This document shows, piece after piece, positions 26,059 through 35,276 of a DNA stretch of 64,000 nt. Under the pieces are notes generated by a model. The model made no database searches. It worked only from the letters and a program-made list of their open reading frames with translations, and was not told the DNA's origin. How positions within the stretch are numbered: the stretch's first letter is position 1; each line of letters opens with the position of its first letter. The DNA is from JANMCE01 sp963791625 (lineage in GTDB: Bacteria; Actinomycetota; Acidimicrobiia; Acidimicrobiales; Ilumatobacteraceae), in contig CAWBTA010000006.1 in NCBI GenBank assembly GCA_963791625.1, positions 1,488,001 through 1,552,000 of the forward strand. Direction: 5' to 3'. The translations under genes were made by a program, and so were the position numbers.

Positions 26059-27248
26059 TGGCTGGGCGTCTTAGCCGAAGAGTTGTAGTCACCGGCTACG
26101 GCGTCATTGCTCCATGCGGGTCGGGCAGGGACGCCTTTTGGGCCGGTCTGCTCGGCCCGAACCTCACCGGTGGCACCAAAGCGGGCATCGACCCGTGGGA
26201 TCCGTTGCCGTACTTTGAGAACCCTAAGGAAGCTCGCCGAGCCGACCTCTTTCAGCAGTTTGCGCTTGGCGCAGCGGAAGAAGCCTTCGCCATGGCCGGT
26301 GAGAGCGGTGTCGACCCCGGTCGCTTCGGCGTCATCTTCGGCACGGGCGTCGGCGGTATCCATACCCTAGAAGAGCAGGTGCAGGTGCGGCTCGAAAAGG
26401 GCGATCGTCGGGTGTCTCCCTTCATCGTGCCCATGATGATGCCGAACGCTGCCGGCGCGGCCATCTCCATGAAGTACAACCTGCGCGGGCCGTGCCAAAC
26501 GGTCACCACCGCGTGTGCCGCGTCGACTCACGCCATCGGTGATGCGTTTCGTCAGATTGCCTGGGGTCGCTGCGATGCCGTCGTCACCGGTGGCAGCGAA
26601 GCCGCTGGCTCCCCCACCGCCATGGCCGGCTTCCAGAACATGACCGCACTGTCGTCCACAGGTGTGTCGATGCCGTTCTCCGAAAACCGTGATGGCTTCG
26701 TGATGGGCGAAGGCGGCGCCGTTCTCATCCTCGAAGCCCTCGACGTTGCCGTTGCCCGCGGCGCCACCATCTACGCAGAAGTGTTGGGTGGCGCGTCCAA
26801 TGCTGATGCGCACCACATCACCGCACCATCACCGGGTGGTGTCGGTGCCATTGCGTGCATGGAGCTGGCCCTCGAAGAAGCCGGGCTGCAGCCGAGCGAC
26901 ATCAAACAGATCAACGCTCACGGCACATCGACGCCCCTCAACGACGCAGCCGAGGCCGAGGCCATCCAGAAGCTGTTCGGCCCATCTGGACCGCCGGTTA
27001 CGTCCACCAAGGGCGTCACCGGTCATGCCCTCGGTGCGGCCGGCGCGCTCGAAGCGGTGGCCGTCATCATGTCAATCGAGAAGCGCCTCATTCCGCCAAC
27101 GGCTGGCACCACCGCGCTCGATCCGTCCATGAATATCGATCTCGTTATCGGCGAACCACGCCCATGGGAACCGGGCCCGGCCATGTCGAACAGCTTGGGC
27201 TTTGGTGGCCACAATGGCTCGATCATCTTCGGCCCCCCGCCCGCCTGA
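26058..27248 (+). CDS. fabF: Beta-ketoacyl-ACP synthase II
   Basis: Elongating condensing enzyme. 396 residues, with the Cys-His-His triad: C153 in VTTACAASTHAIG, H in INAHGTSTPLND and H in KGVTGHALGAAGA. The N-terminal RRVVVTGYGVIAPCG and C-terminal SNSLGFGGHNGSI are standard. It overlaps acpP by one base pair and, at its 3' end, the alkyltransferase-like ORF by about 35 bp in another frame. Confidence 0.96.
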   Translation: MAGRLSRRVVVTGYGVIAPCGSGRDAFWAGLLGPNLTGGTKAGIDPWDPLPYFENPKEARRADLFQQFALGAAEEAFAMAGESGVDPGRFGVIFGTGVGGIHTLEEQVQVRLEKGDRRVSPFIVPMMMPNAAGAAISMKYNLRGPCQTVTTACAASTHAIGDAFRQIAWGRCDAVVTGGSEAAGSPTAMAGFQNMTALSSTGVSMPFSENRDGFVMGEGGAVLILEALDVAVARGATIYAEVLGGASNADAHHITAPSPGGVGAIACMELALEEAGLQPSDIKQINAHGTSTPLNDAAEAEAIQKLFGPSGPPVTSTKGVTGHALGAAGALEAVAVIMSIEKRLIPPTAGTTALDPSMNIDLVIGEPRPWEPGPAMSNSLGFGGHNGSIIFGPPPA

Positions 27249-27519
27249 CCAGTTCTCCACCGACGTCGAAAAGGTCATCAGGGCCATCCCGAAAGGGACG
27301 GTGATGACCTACGGCGAGATCGCTCTCGAAGCCGGATTCCCGGGCGCAGCGCGTGCGGTCGGCACGTTGCTGGCCCGCTCGGGCGGCACCCTCCCGTGGT
27401 GGCGCGTAGTCAACGCCAGCGGCCGCCTCATCCCCGACCACGAAGTCGAACACGCCCGCCGTCTCAAAGCCGAAGGCGTCGCGCTCACGCCGTCCGGCCG
27501 CATCCGCTTTCCGAAGTGA
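27214..27519 (+). CDS. Alkyltransferase-like (ATL) protein, Cys replaced by Trp
   Basis: 101 residues, related to the DNA-binding domain of O6-alkylguanine alkyltransferases: IPKGTVMTYGEIALEAG and ARAVGTLLARSGG match the helix-turn-helix. The active-site PCHR is PWWR (W62 in place of the cysteine), the hallmark of ATL proteins. These cannot transfer alkyl groups but bind O6-alkylguanine and hand it to nucleotide excision repair. ATG 27214 lies inside the end of fabF; TTG 27202 is an alternative. It converges with a true alkyltransferase gene (27570-28142). Confidence 0.88.
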   Translation: MARSSSAPRPPDQFSTDVEKVIRAIPKGTVMTYGEIALEAGFPGAARAVGTLLARSGGTLPWWRVVNASGRLIPDHEVEHARRLKAEGVALTPSGRIRFPK

Positions 27520-27524
27520 GCTTT

Positions 27525-27559
27525 GTGATTCTGGTGTTGTAGGGCGACATCAGAATCAC
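27525..27559. terminator. Bidirectional hairpin between convergent operons
   Basis: GTGATTCTG at 27525-27533 pairs perfectly with CAGAATCAC at 27551-27559; TGT and ACA extend the stem past one mismatch. It lies exactly between the convergent fab/ATL and trp/ogt transcripts, so a shared terminator is likely, although no long T-run follows. Confidence 0.6.
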
Positions 27560-27569
27560 TATCCACACC

Positions 27570-28142
27570 TCAGAACAGGCGGGGTTCGAAGCGTTGGCTC
27601 TCGTGATCGAGCAGCAGCTGCTTGATGTCGAGGTGTCCGCCGGTGGAGGGGCCGCCCCCGTAGCCGGTGAGGGAGCCGTCGGCCGACACGATGCGGTGGC
27701 ACGGCACCACGATGACCCATGGATTGTCACGCAGCGCGCCACCAACCGCCCTTGCTTCACCCGAACGTCCGATGGCGTCGGCTATGGCGCCGTAGGTGGA
27801 CGTGCGGCCATAGGGCACGGCGATGGTTGCGCGTAACACGTCGGCGGCGAAACCGCTGACGAGTGACCAGTCAAGCGGCAGGTCGAAGTCATCGAAATCA
27901 CCGCTCCAGTAGGCCGAAAGCTGGTCGGCCACGTCATCGAGCACCGTTGCCGACCCGAGTGGTTCCGCTGGCTTGTCGTAGCGCCAGGTAATGCCCGTGA
28001 GCAGCCCGCCGCGGCACGATGCGATCAGGTCGCCAATGGGCGTGCCGATGACGTCGACCGCTTCGGTTGTCGGTTCTACTTCGTGGGCGACGTCGAGTTC
28101 GAAGTCTTCGAACTCGTCGTCGAGATCTTCGAGATCAGGCAT
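27570..28142 (-). CDS. ogt: Methylated-DNA-[protein]-cysteine S-methyltransferase
   Basis: Repairs O6-alkylguanine by suicide transfer to its own cysteine. 190 residues: an acidic N-terminus (Asp/Glu-rich, 1-30), the N-terminal RNase-H-like domain, then the active site IVVPCHRIVSADG with C148 and the helix-turn-helix TSTYGAIADAIGR. The acidic leader is not part of the usual fold. The gene overlaps fabZ by 8 bp and is the last of the trpF-B-A-bcp-fabZ-ogt run. Confidence 0.93.
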   Translation of the reverse strand: MPDLEDLDDEFEDFELDVAHEVEPTTEAVDVIGTPIGDLIASCRGGLLTGITWRYDKPAEPLGSATVLDDVADQLSAYWSGDFDDFDLPLDWSLVSGFAADVLRATIAVPYGRTSTYGAIADAIGRSGEARAVGGALRDNPWVIVVPCHRIVSADGSLTGYGGGPSTGGHLDIKQLLLDHESQRFEPRLF

Positions 28143-28566
28143 CGACCAGCACCAGCATCAGGTCGCATTCACAGGCGACTTTGCCGTTGAGAATGGCGCG
28201 TCCGGCACCCTTGCCGCCACGGCCCGACATGCGGTGGATTTCGGCTTCGAGTTCCAACGTGTCGCCCGGCACGACCTGACGGCGGAAACGCGCGCCGTCC
28301 AGCCCGCCGAACAACGCGAGCTTGCCGTCGTACTCGGAGCTGCTGAGCACTGCGATACCGCCCATCTGCGCGATGGCTTCGCACATCAATACGCCGGGCA
28401 AGGTCGGCCGCCCGGGGAAGTGGCCGGGGAAAAACCACTCATCACCCGTGAGATGCCACAGGCCTTTCGCCGACACGCCGGGGTCAACGAAGGTGAGTGA
28501 GTCGATGAAGAGGAACGGTGCTCGGTGGGGCAGAAACTGTTCCGGACTCGGCAACGCGGTACTCAC
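28135..28566 (-). CDS. fabZ: 3-hydroxyacyl-ACP dehydratase, FabZ type
   Basis: Hot-dog-fold dehydratase of fatty-acid elongation, 143 residues. The catalytic pair is H49 in FFPGHFPGRPTLPGV and E63 in MCEAIAQMGG, preceded by the FabZ-like LPHRAPFLFID. This is the elongation activity missing from the fab operon upstream, here placed in the trp transcript. It overlaps bcp by 4 bp and ogt by 8 bp, so it is translated with them. Confidence 0.92.
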   Translation of the reverse strand: MSTALPSPEQFLPHRAPFLFIDSLTFVDPGVSAKGLWHLTGDEWFFPGHFPGRPTLPGVLMCEAIAQMGGIAVLSSSEYDGKLALFGGLDGARFRRQVVPGDTLELEAEIHRMSGRGGKGAGRAILNGKVACECDLMLVLVDA

Positions 28567-29015
28567 GCGGCGAGTGCTTCCAGCAGGCGAACGGGGGTAT
28601 CTTTCGGCGAGATCTTGTACCAGGCATGAGTGACTTTGCCCTTGCCGTCGATCAGGAACGCCGACCGTTCAATTCCCATGTACTGACGCCCGTACATCGA
28701 CTTCTCCTTCCACACATCGAACGCAATCGCGACCTCGTGCTCGGTGTCGGCCAGCAGCGGATAGCCGAGCGAATTCTTCTCGTCGAACCTCTTCTGCGCT
28801 GCCGGCTTATCGGTGCTGATACCGATGATTGCGGTGTCACCTACCTGACCGGCGAGGTCCCGCAGGAAGCACGCCTGCTGGGTGCAGCCAGGCGTGGACG
28901 CTTTCGGGTAAAAGAACACCAGCACGTTGCGACCCTTGTAGTCGCCCAGCTTGACGGTGTTGCCGTGCTGATCGGTCAACGCAACGGCGGGGGCTTTGTC
29001 TCCGGGGCTGAGCAT
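28563..29015 (-). CDS. bcp: Thioredoxin-dependent thiol peroxidase (BCP/PrxQ)
   Basis: Reduces peroxides using thioredoxin. 150 residues: peroxidatic C44 and resolving C49 in TPGCTQQACFLRD, the PrxQ arrangement with cysteines five residues apart, and FFYPKAS before it. It is 9 bp downstream of trpA and overlaps fabZ by 4 bp. An antioxidant gene in a tryptophan transcript has no clear functional reason and may reflect simple operon growth. Confidence 0.94.
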   Translation of the reverse strand: MLSPGDKAPAVALTDQHGNTVKLGDYKGRNVLVFFYPKASTPGCTQQACFLRDLAGQVGDTAIIGISTDKPAAQKRFDEKNSLGYPLLADTEHEVAIAFDVWKEKSMYGRQYMGIERSAFLIDGKGKVTHAWYKISPKDTPVRLLEALAA

Positions 29016-29024
29016 GGTCAGAAC

Positions 29025-29792
29025 TTAATCGAGCGCGGCGCGGACTTCGCTGACGAAGTCGCCGACCGCGTCGGGGCCGCCGTCGAGCATGCGGCGCATG
29101 ACCGAGGCACCCATGATGACGCCGTCTGCTACCTGGGAGGCCTCAAAGGCCTGCTTCGCGTCGGACACGCCGACACCGACCAACACCGGCTTGTCGGTGA
29201 CGGCCTTCAACCGGCGGGCCATGGTGAGGGCGCTGTCGGCCAATGCGGCCCGCTCGCCCGTCACACCCAACAAGCCAACGGCGTACACGAAGCCGCGAGC
29301 GCGAGCGCAGATCAGTGGAAGACGCGCATCGGGCGCGGTGGGTGCCGCAAGCATGACCGTTTCCACTCCCGCGGCATCAGCCGCGGCACACCATTCACCG
29401 CTCTCCTCCAACGGGAGGTCGGGCACGATAGCGGCCGAGATGCCCGACGATGCCAGCGTGGCGGCAAAGCGTTCGTGACCCATCCGGAACACGGTGTTGT
29501 AGTAACACATGACCGCGAGCGGAATGTCGATGTCGAGACCGGCGACGGCCTGCAGAATCGCAACCGGTGTGGCCCCGGCGTCAAGCGCCTTCTGGCTGGC
29601 TTCCTGAATGACGGGACCATCCATGACCGGGTCGGAAAAGGGCAGCCCGATCTCGACGGCGTCGGCGCCGGCTTGCGCTGCAGCCTCAATGGCGCGCTCC
29701 CAACCGGGGAATCCACCCGTGATGTAGGGCACGAGCAGCTTGCGTCCCGCTGCTCGTTTGGTGAGGAGCGAGGTCTCGAGATGAATCGTCAC
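29025..29792 (-). CDS. trpA: Tryptophan synthase alpha chain
   Basis: Splits indole-3-glycerol phosphate to indole, which tunnels to TrpB. 255 residues. The catalytic glutamate is in VEIGLPFSDPVMDGP; the aspartate is in IVPDLPLEES. Phosphate-binding loops GFVYAVGLLGVTG and VGVGVSDAKQA are present. It overlaps trpB by 4 bp, ensuring balanced synthesis of the two subunits. Confidence 0.96.
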   Translation of the reverse strand: MTIHLETSLLTKRAAGRKLLVPYITGGFPGWERAIEAAAQAGADAVEIGLPFSDPVMDGPVIQEASQKALDAGATPVAILQAVAGLDIDIPLAVMCYYNTVFRMGHERFAATLASSGISAAIVPDLPLEESGEWCAAADAAGVETVMLAAPTAPDARLPLICARARGFVYAVGLLGVTGERAALADSALTMARRLKAVTDKPVLVGVGVSDAKQAFEASQVADGVIMGASVMRRMLDGGPDAVGDFVSEVRAALD

Positions 29793-30949
29793 AGGTGGAG
29801 AATACCCATCATCTGGCTGACATCTTTATCCCCGCGACCCGACATGTTGATGAGCACGGTCTTGCCTTTGAGGCGACCCTTGGCCTGCATAACCCAGGCC
29901 AACGCGTGGGCCGGTTCAAGGGCAGGAATGATGCCTTCGGTGCGGCAGCACAGCTTGAACGCCTCGATTACCTCGGCGTCGGTCACGGCTTCGTACTGGG
30001 CCCGACCAATGGCCGAAAGGTGGCTGTGCTCGGGGCCGACACCCGGGTAGTCGAGGCCGGCCGAAATGCTGTGCGCCTCCAACACCTGCCCTGCCTCATC
30101 CTGCATGAGATAGCTCTTCATGCCGTGCACCACCCCGGGCACACCTCGACGGATAGCGGCTCCCCCGTCGGGTTCCACACCAACGAGTTGCGCGTCGGTA
30201 TCGACAAAGCCGCTGAACAACCCGATGGCGTTCGACCCGCCGCCCACGCACGCCGTGACCACATCGGGCATACGACCGAGCAGCGCTTGGCATTGCTCAC
30301 GAGCTTCGGTGCCGATCACGCGGTGGAACTCGCGCACCATCCACGGATATGGGTGCGGACCCATGGCCGAACCAATGCAGTAGTGGGTGGACTCGACGGT
30401 AGCCACCCAGTCACGCATGGCCTCGTTGACCGCATCTTTCAGGGTGCGGCTACCGGAGTAGACCGCTTCGACCTCGGCGCCGAGCAGCTTCATGCGAAAC
30501 ACATTTTGCGCCTGCCGTTCCACGTCGACTGCACCCATGTAGACCTTGCACGTCATGCCCATCAGCGCGGCGGCAGTGGCTGACGCCACACCGTGCTGGC
30601 CGGCGCCGGTTTCGGCCACGAGACGCTTCTTGCCCATGCGCTTGGCGAGCAGCGCCTGGCCAAGCACGTTGTTGATCTTGTGGCTACCGGTGTGGTTCAG
30701 GTCTTCACGCTTGAACAAGATGCGGCAGCCGAGTTCGGCCGAAAGGTTGTGGCACTCGGTAAGCGGCGACGGCCGACCGGCATAGTCACGCAACAGGTTG
30801 TGCAACTCAAGACGGAACGACGGGTCATCCCACGCGTCGCGGAACGCAGCTTCCAGTTCCTGACAGGCGGGGACGAGGGTCTCGGGCACATAGCGCCCGC
30901 CAAACTGACCGAAGCGGCCGTCGGGGGTGGGTTCGGTCATGAGTGACAT
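29789..30949 (-). CDS. trpB: Tryptophan synthase beta chain
   Basis: PLP enzyme joining indole and serine. About 386 residues. The PLP lysine is in NHTGSHKINN, the phosphate-binding loop in ACVGGGSNAIG, and the glutamate in LVAETGAGQHG. Starts are possible at 30961, 30949 and 30940; 30949 is preferred because TAGTGT lies about 8 nt upstream and the family N-terminus needs little before PDGRFGQFGGRYVPETL. Second gene of the trpF-B-A run, 48 bp after trpF. Confidence 0.95.
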   Translation of the reverse strand: MSLMTEPTPDGRFGQFGGRYVPETLVPACQELEAAFRDAWDDPSFRLELHNLLRDYAGRPSPLTECHNLSAELGCRILFKREDLNHTGSHKINNVLGQALLAKRMGKKRLVAETGAGQHGVASATAAALMGMTCKVYMGAVDVERQAQNVFRMKLLGAEVEAVYSGSRTLKDAVNEAMRDWVATVESTHYCIGSAMGPHPYPWMVREFHRVIGTEAREQCQALLGRMPDVVTACVGGGSNAIGLFSGFVDTDAQLVGVEPDGGAAIRRGVPGVVHGMKSYLMQDEAGQVLEAHSISAGLDYPGVGPEHSHLSAIGRAQYEAVTDAEVIEAFKLCCRTEGIIPALEPAHALAWVMQAKGRLKGKTVLINMSGRGDKDVSQMMGILHL

Positions 30950-30997
30950 CGCCCCGCACACTATGCGTGTAACGCGCCGAGCGCGAAGGCGATTTCG

Positions 30998-31663
30998 CTA
31001 CTCGTCCTGCCAGTCGTACATATCGCCTTCACCCGCATCATCGTCTGCATCTTCCACCACGTCGGCGGCCCGGGCCGCCAGAATGAAGGCACGCACCTTT
31101 CGGGCATCCTTATGACCAGGTGTTGCTTCGACGCCCGACGACACGTCGACGCCGAACGGACGCACTCGGCGGATAGCCGTGGCGACGTTGTCGGCGTGCA
31201 GGCCGCCGGCGAGCAGGATGGGCGGCGCACCCTTCGGAACGCGATCGATGAGATTCCAGTCGAACACCGAGCCCGATCCGGGCATGGGCGCGTCGATCAG
31301 GAGAAAGTCGGCCTTGTGGTCATTGGCACTGGCCAGCGCGTCGCTGCCGGCGGCGAAGGCCTTGATGACGTAGGTGACGGCGCTGCGCACGTGTTGCGTG
31401 ACTTCAGGTGTCTCGTGACCGTGGAGTTGCGCTGCCTTCAGACCGGACGTGTGCACCAGTTCGATCACCCGTTCGGGGGTGTCGTTGCGGAACACCCCAA
31501 CGGTCATGATCTCACGCGGGAGTTGGCGGGTGATGTCGTACACCCGACGGGCCACAACCTGGCGGGGAGAAGGAGCAAAGACAAACCCCAGCGCGTCGGC
31601 CCCCATGGCGACGGCCATCAGCGCGTCTTCCTCGTTCGTGATCCCACAGATTTTCACGAACAT
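30998..31663 (-). CDS. trpF: Phosphoribosylanthranilate isomerase
   Basis: Amadori isomerase of tryptophan synthesis. 221 residues: MFVKICGITNEEDA (catalytic cysteine), AQLHGHE, LLIDAP and LAGGLHADNV with FGVDVSSGVEATPGHKD for phosphate binding. An acidic C-terminal tail (VVEDADDDAGEGD) is extra. The ATG at 31663 is preceded on the minus strand by TATTGT (31670-31675) with exactly 6 nt between, suggesting a leaderless operon promoter. Divergent from the GNAT/acyl-CoA synthetase gene. Confidence 0.95.
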   Translation of the reverse strand: MFVKICGITNEEDALMAVAMGADALGFVFAPSPRQVVARRVYDITRQLPREIMTVGVFRNDTPERVIELVHTSGLKAAQLHGHETPEVTQHVRSAVTYVIKAFAAGSDALASANDHKADFLLIDAPMPGSGSVFDWNLIDRVPKGAPPILLAGGLHADNVATAIRRVRPFGVDVSSGVEATPGHKDARKVRAFILAARAADVVEDADDDAGEGDMYDWQDE

Positions 31664-31751
31664 GGCCGAACAATACCGTTCAGCGGACCGCGAGAGGTTG
31701 ATCATTTCGCCAGCGTCGCGTCGACCGGGCCGGGAGCGCGATGATGGCGCC

Positions 31752-34260
31752 ATGCAACCGTGGTCCGCCGACGTCGTTCTTACCGACGGTGCGACGGTAC
31801 ACATCCGCCCTGCAACACCTGATGACACTGACGCCATCGTGGCGTTTCACGAGCGGCAGTCCACCGAAAGCAACTATCGCCGTTACTTCTCGCACCATCC
31901 GAAACTGTCAGCCTCCGACATCACCCGATTCACGAGGCCCGACTTCCAAAAGAGTGGCATCCTCGTCGCCATTGACGGGCCGTTGTTGATCGCGATTGGT
32001 GGCTGGTACCGGTGGCCGGACCGCGCCGATGCCGACGTGGCCTTCCAGGTTGATGACGAGCATCATTCCCGCGGTCTGGCCACCATGCTGCTCGAACACC
32101 TTGCCGCTTCGGCTCGGGCCGCCGGCATCAACCGTTTCACTGCGGAAACCATGACCGACAACCGGGCCATGCTCGGCGTGTTCACTCGCGCCGGGTGGCC
32201 GGTGGAGCGACATTTCGAGTCGGGTCTGATCGAACTCTCGTGGGAGCTCTCGGACACCAGCGGATACATCGACAGTGTGGAGGATCGGGAGCAACTGGCT
32301 GACAGTCGGTCGATGGCCCGCTTCCTGCTTCCCCGTTCGATAGCAATCATCGGCGCGTCCGATCAACCGGGCAGTGTCGGTCACGCTGCCACCCGATCGG
32401 TCCTCGCCTCGGCTTTTGCCGGCGAGGTGTACCTGGTGAACCCTGGCCGGGGCGAGGTCGCCGGCCGAGCCTGCGTCGCGAGCCTGGACGAGATCGACGG
32501 CCCTATCGACCTGGCTCTTATCGCCGTACCGGACGACGTGCTGGAAGACGTCATCCGAGCGTGCGCCCGCCGCCGGGTACGCGGCGCGGTCATCTTCGAG
32601 CGCGCCACCATTCCCGATGACCGCTTTGGTTGCGGAGGCCCGTCGCTTCGGTCTGCGACTGGTCGGTCCGGCCAGCATGGGCATCATTTCAACCAGCCGC
32701 CAAGCTCCGCTGCAGGCATCGCTGTCGCCCGCTGCTCCCCGACCTGGGCATGTGGCCCTGTCGCTCCAGTCCGGCCCTCTCGGCGCCGCACTGCTGCAAC
32801 AGGCGGCCAGCCTGCAACTCGGCCTGTCCTGGTTCGTGTCGCTGGGCGAACGGAGCGACGTATCGGGCAACGACCTTCTGCAGTTCTGGGAGGATGACGC
32901 CGAGACAACGGTGATCGCGATCTATACCGAACGGTTCGGTAACCCACGCAAGTTTGCCCGCATCGCCCGCCGGGTCGCACTGACCCGTCCGATCGTGGCG
33001 GTGGAATCCGAGGGTGATCGCATCACCGACGCGCTGTACCTGCAGGCCGGGGTCATCCGCGTGCCGAGCGTCTCGGACCTTCTCGACACCGCCCGCGTGC
33101 TCGCTTCCCAACCGCTCCCCGGTGGCCCGCGCACCGCGATCATTGCAAATGCAACCAGTCCGGACCGCCTGACCCGTAATGCGTTACGCTCGGCCGGGCT
33201 GGAGCAGGCGACATCGGGTGGGCGGGTCCTGGCATGGGACACCGCCGATGACGACGTTGCCGATGCGATCGCGGCCGCGCTGGCCGAGCCTTCCGTCGAC
33301 GCCGTGCTCGTGATCCATGCGTCTCCCGTATACCAGGCCGCAGCTTCGCTCGGCCCGGCTATCGAACGTGCGGCGACGGGCTCGACAAAGCCCATCGTGG
33401 CGGTCATTCTCGGGCGACCGGAGGGTCCGATCGTCGACGGGGGAAATGTGCCCGGATTCGCCTTCCCCGAGCCTGCCGCGCTCGCTCTCGGCCGGTTGTG
33501 GCGCTACGCAAAGTGGCGTCGCGAGGAGGCCGAGACTCCTGCGCCGACCTCGGTACCCGACCCGAAAGCGATTGCGGACCTTGACCAGCTTCTGGCGTCC
33601 AGCGACGGTCTGCTGAGCGTGGAGGACGCGAAACCAATTTTCGCCGCCGCCGGTATTGCCATTCCTACAACCCGCGCCGCCCCATCGGCTGTGGACGCCG
33701 TCGTCTTCGCGGACGAGATCGGCTACCCAGTGGTGCTCAAGCGCCTCGGCACCCGGCCGCTTGGGCGATCGGTTGAGGCCGGTATTGCGCTCGATCTACG
33801 CACGGCAACGGCTGTGAGCGACGCCTACGCCGCGGTGGACGCAGTCGGTGGCGACGGCCCTATCGTCGTGCAGGCCATGCAGACACCCGGGATGGAAGTA
33901 CGCATCACCGTGTCGCAGCATCCCGCGCTGGGCCCGGTCCTCACGGTTGGTCCCGGCGGCCAGTCGGGCACGGCGTTGGGCGACCATCCCCAACGGCTCC
34001 TGCCCCTGTCCCGTCGAGGCATTACCGAGCTGCTTGCCTCGTCGAGGCTGGGCGGTCTCCTGTCCGAACACGGCGTCAATTTTGGCCCGCTCACCGATCT
34101 GGTCGAGCGCGTGGGCGATCTGGCGACGCAGCACGACCGCATCGCCTCGATCGTGCTCGATCCCGTACTGGTGTCGGCGGCGGACTGCGCCGTGAGCGAC
34201 GCCTGGATCGAACTTCACCAGCGCGACATCCCAACCGCCGCATTGCGTCAGCTCGACTAA
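31752..34260 (+). CDS. GNAT acetyltransferase / ADP-forming acyl-CoA synthetase fusion, split by a one-base shift
   Basis: Corrected length 835 residues. N-terminal GNAT domain (about 15-170: VHIRPATPDDTDAIV, DEHHSRGLATMLLEHL). Then a CoA-binding domain (about 185-300, SIAIIGASDQPGSVGHA), a succinyl-CoA-ligase-like domain (about 310-480) and an ATP-grasp domain (about 610-740, EIGYPVVLKRLG). Similar fusions are lysine acetyltransferases (Pat/PatZ type) whose synthetase-like part senses acyl-CoA or is inactive. Between GAVI and SSAPPFPMTALVAEARRFG one surplus T near 32594-32596 shifts the frame. ATG 31752 is chosen at the family N-terminus. It converges with the HDAC-family gene, overlapping by 4 bp. 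Confidence 0.88.
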
Positions 34261-35267
34261 CTCAACTCCCAGTGCGCTCGTGCTGCGTCGATTACGAAGC
34301 GGCCCGGACCGCCCGATGACGGCGCTTCGGGTCGGTACGACTCACCAATCGACGCGGCCAGAGTTGCTCCGACCGAGTCGCCGAGCGCACGCAGGTCGTA
34401 CCCGCCTTCGAGCATGAACAGCGTGCGGCCCTTCCCCGTCAGCGACATGACACTCGTGGCCATGTCGCCAAAGTCGGCGGAGGTGAGACGGAGGTCCGCC
34501 AGCGGATCGTCACGATGGGCATCAAAGCCGGCCGACACCAGAACCCAGGTGGGACGGAATCGTTCGGCAATCGGCAGGACGACCTCATCGAAGCAGGCGG
34601 CCATCACGTCGCCGGTTGCGCCGCTCGGCAGCGCCAGGTTGAGGTTGCTGAACGGTGCGTCCGGACCGCCGGTCTCGTGCAGATGACCGGTGCCGGGATA
34701 GGCACCGGCTTCATGCGTGGACACATAGAGCACGTTGGGGTCGTTATAGAAGATGGCCTGGGTTCCGTTGCCGTGATGCACGTCCCAGTCGATGATGACG
34801 ACCCGTTCACCCTCGGCCACCAGCGATGCTGCCGCTACCGCAACGTTGTTCACCAGGCAAAATCCCATGGCCGAGTGCGGCAGCGCATGGTGCCCCGGCG
34901 GCCTGAACGTGCACAGCGCGACATCGGCGTTGCCCGCCTTGAGCGCCTCAATGGCGACGAGACCTGACCCGGCTGCGAGCATGGCGGTTCGCCAACTGCC
35001 AGGGCCATCAGCGAACGTGTCACCGTCGATATGCCCGCCGCCCTCCATGCAGAAGTGCTCAAGCGCAAGCAGATAGCGCTCATCGTGCACACGGGACATC
35101 TCAGCGAAGGTGGCCGGTCGTGTCGCTTCGGGCTGGCATGCCTCCATCAGCTCGGCGCGTCGTAGACCGGCCAGTGCGGCGGGAATGCGATCTTCGCGTT
35201 CGGGGTGGCCGTGCGGGGCGAAGTGTTCGTCGTGGGCGGGGTCGGCCAGGAGCGCTATCGGCAACAT
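34257..35267 (-). CDS. Histone-deacetylase-family protein (class II-like amidohydrolase)
   Basis: 336 residues. Zinc-dependent deacetylase motifs: HPEREDRIPAAL, FRPPGHHA (catalytic His pair), IDWDVHHGNGTQ (zinc Asp and His), STHEAGAYPGTG and VSAGFDAHRDDPL. Bacterial members act on acetylated lysine, polyamines or small N-acetyl compounds. It sits 9 bp downstream of trpC and converges with the GNAT/acyl-CoA synthetase gene, so writer-like and eraser-like genes are adjacent. Substrate unproven. Confidence 0.93.
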   Translation of the reverse strand: MLPIALLADPAHDEHFAPHGHPEREDRIPAALAGLRRAELMEACQPEATRPATFAEMSRVHDERYLLALEHFCMEGGGHIDGDTFADGPGSWRTAMLAAGSGLVAIEALKAGNADVALCTFRPPGHHALPHSAMGFCLVNNVAVAAASLVAEGERVVIIDWDVHHGNGTQAIFYNDPNVLYVSTHEAGAYPGTGHLHETGGPDAPFSNLNLALPSGATGDVMAACFDEVVLPIAERFRPTWVLVSAGFDAHRDDPLADLRLTSADFGDMATSVMSLTGKGRTLFMLEGGYDLRALGDSVGATLAASIGESYRPEAPSSGGPGRFVIDAARAHWELS

Positions 35268-35276
35268 GACGGCTGC

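Noticed and set aside
28518..30050. 510-codon plus-strand open frame
   Set aside because: Runs antisense across bcp, trpA and the trpB end, all firmly identified.
31449..31751. N-terminal extension of the GNAT/acyl-CoA synthetase fusion
   Set aside because: This part is antisense to trpF and has no GNAT character; the family start is ATG 31752.
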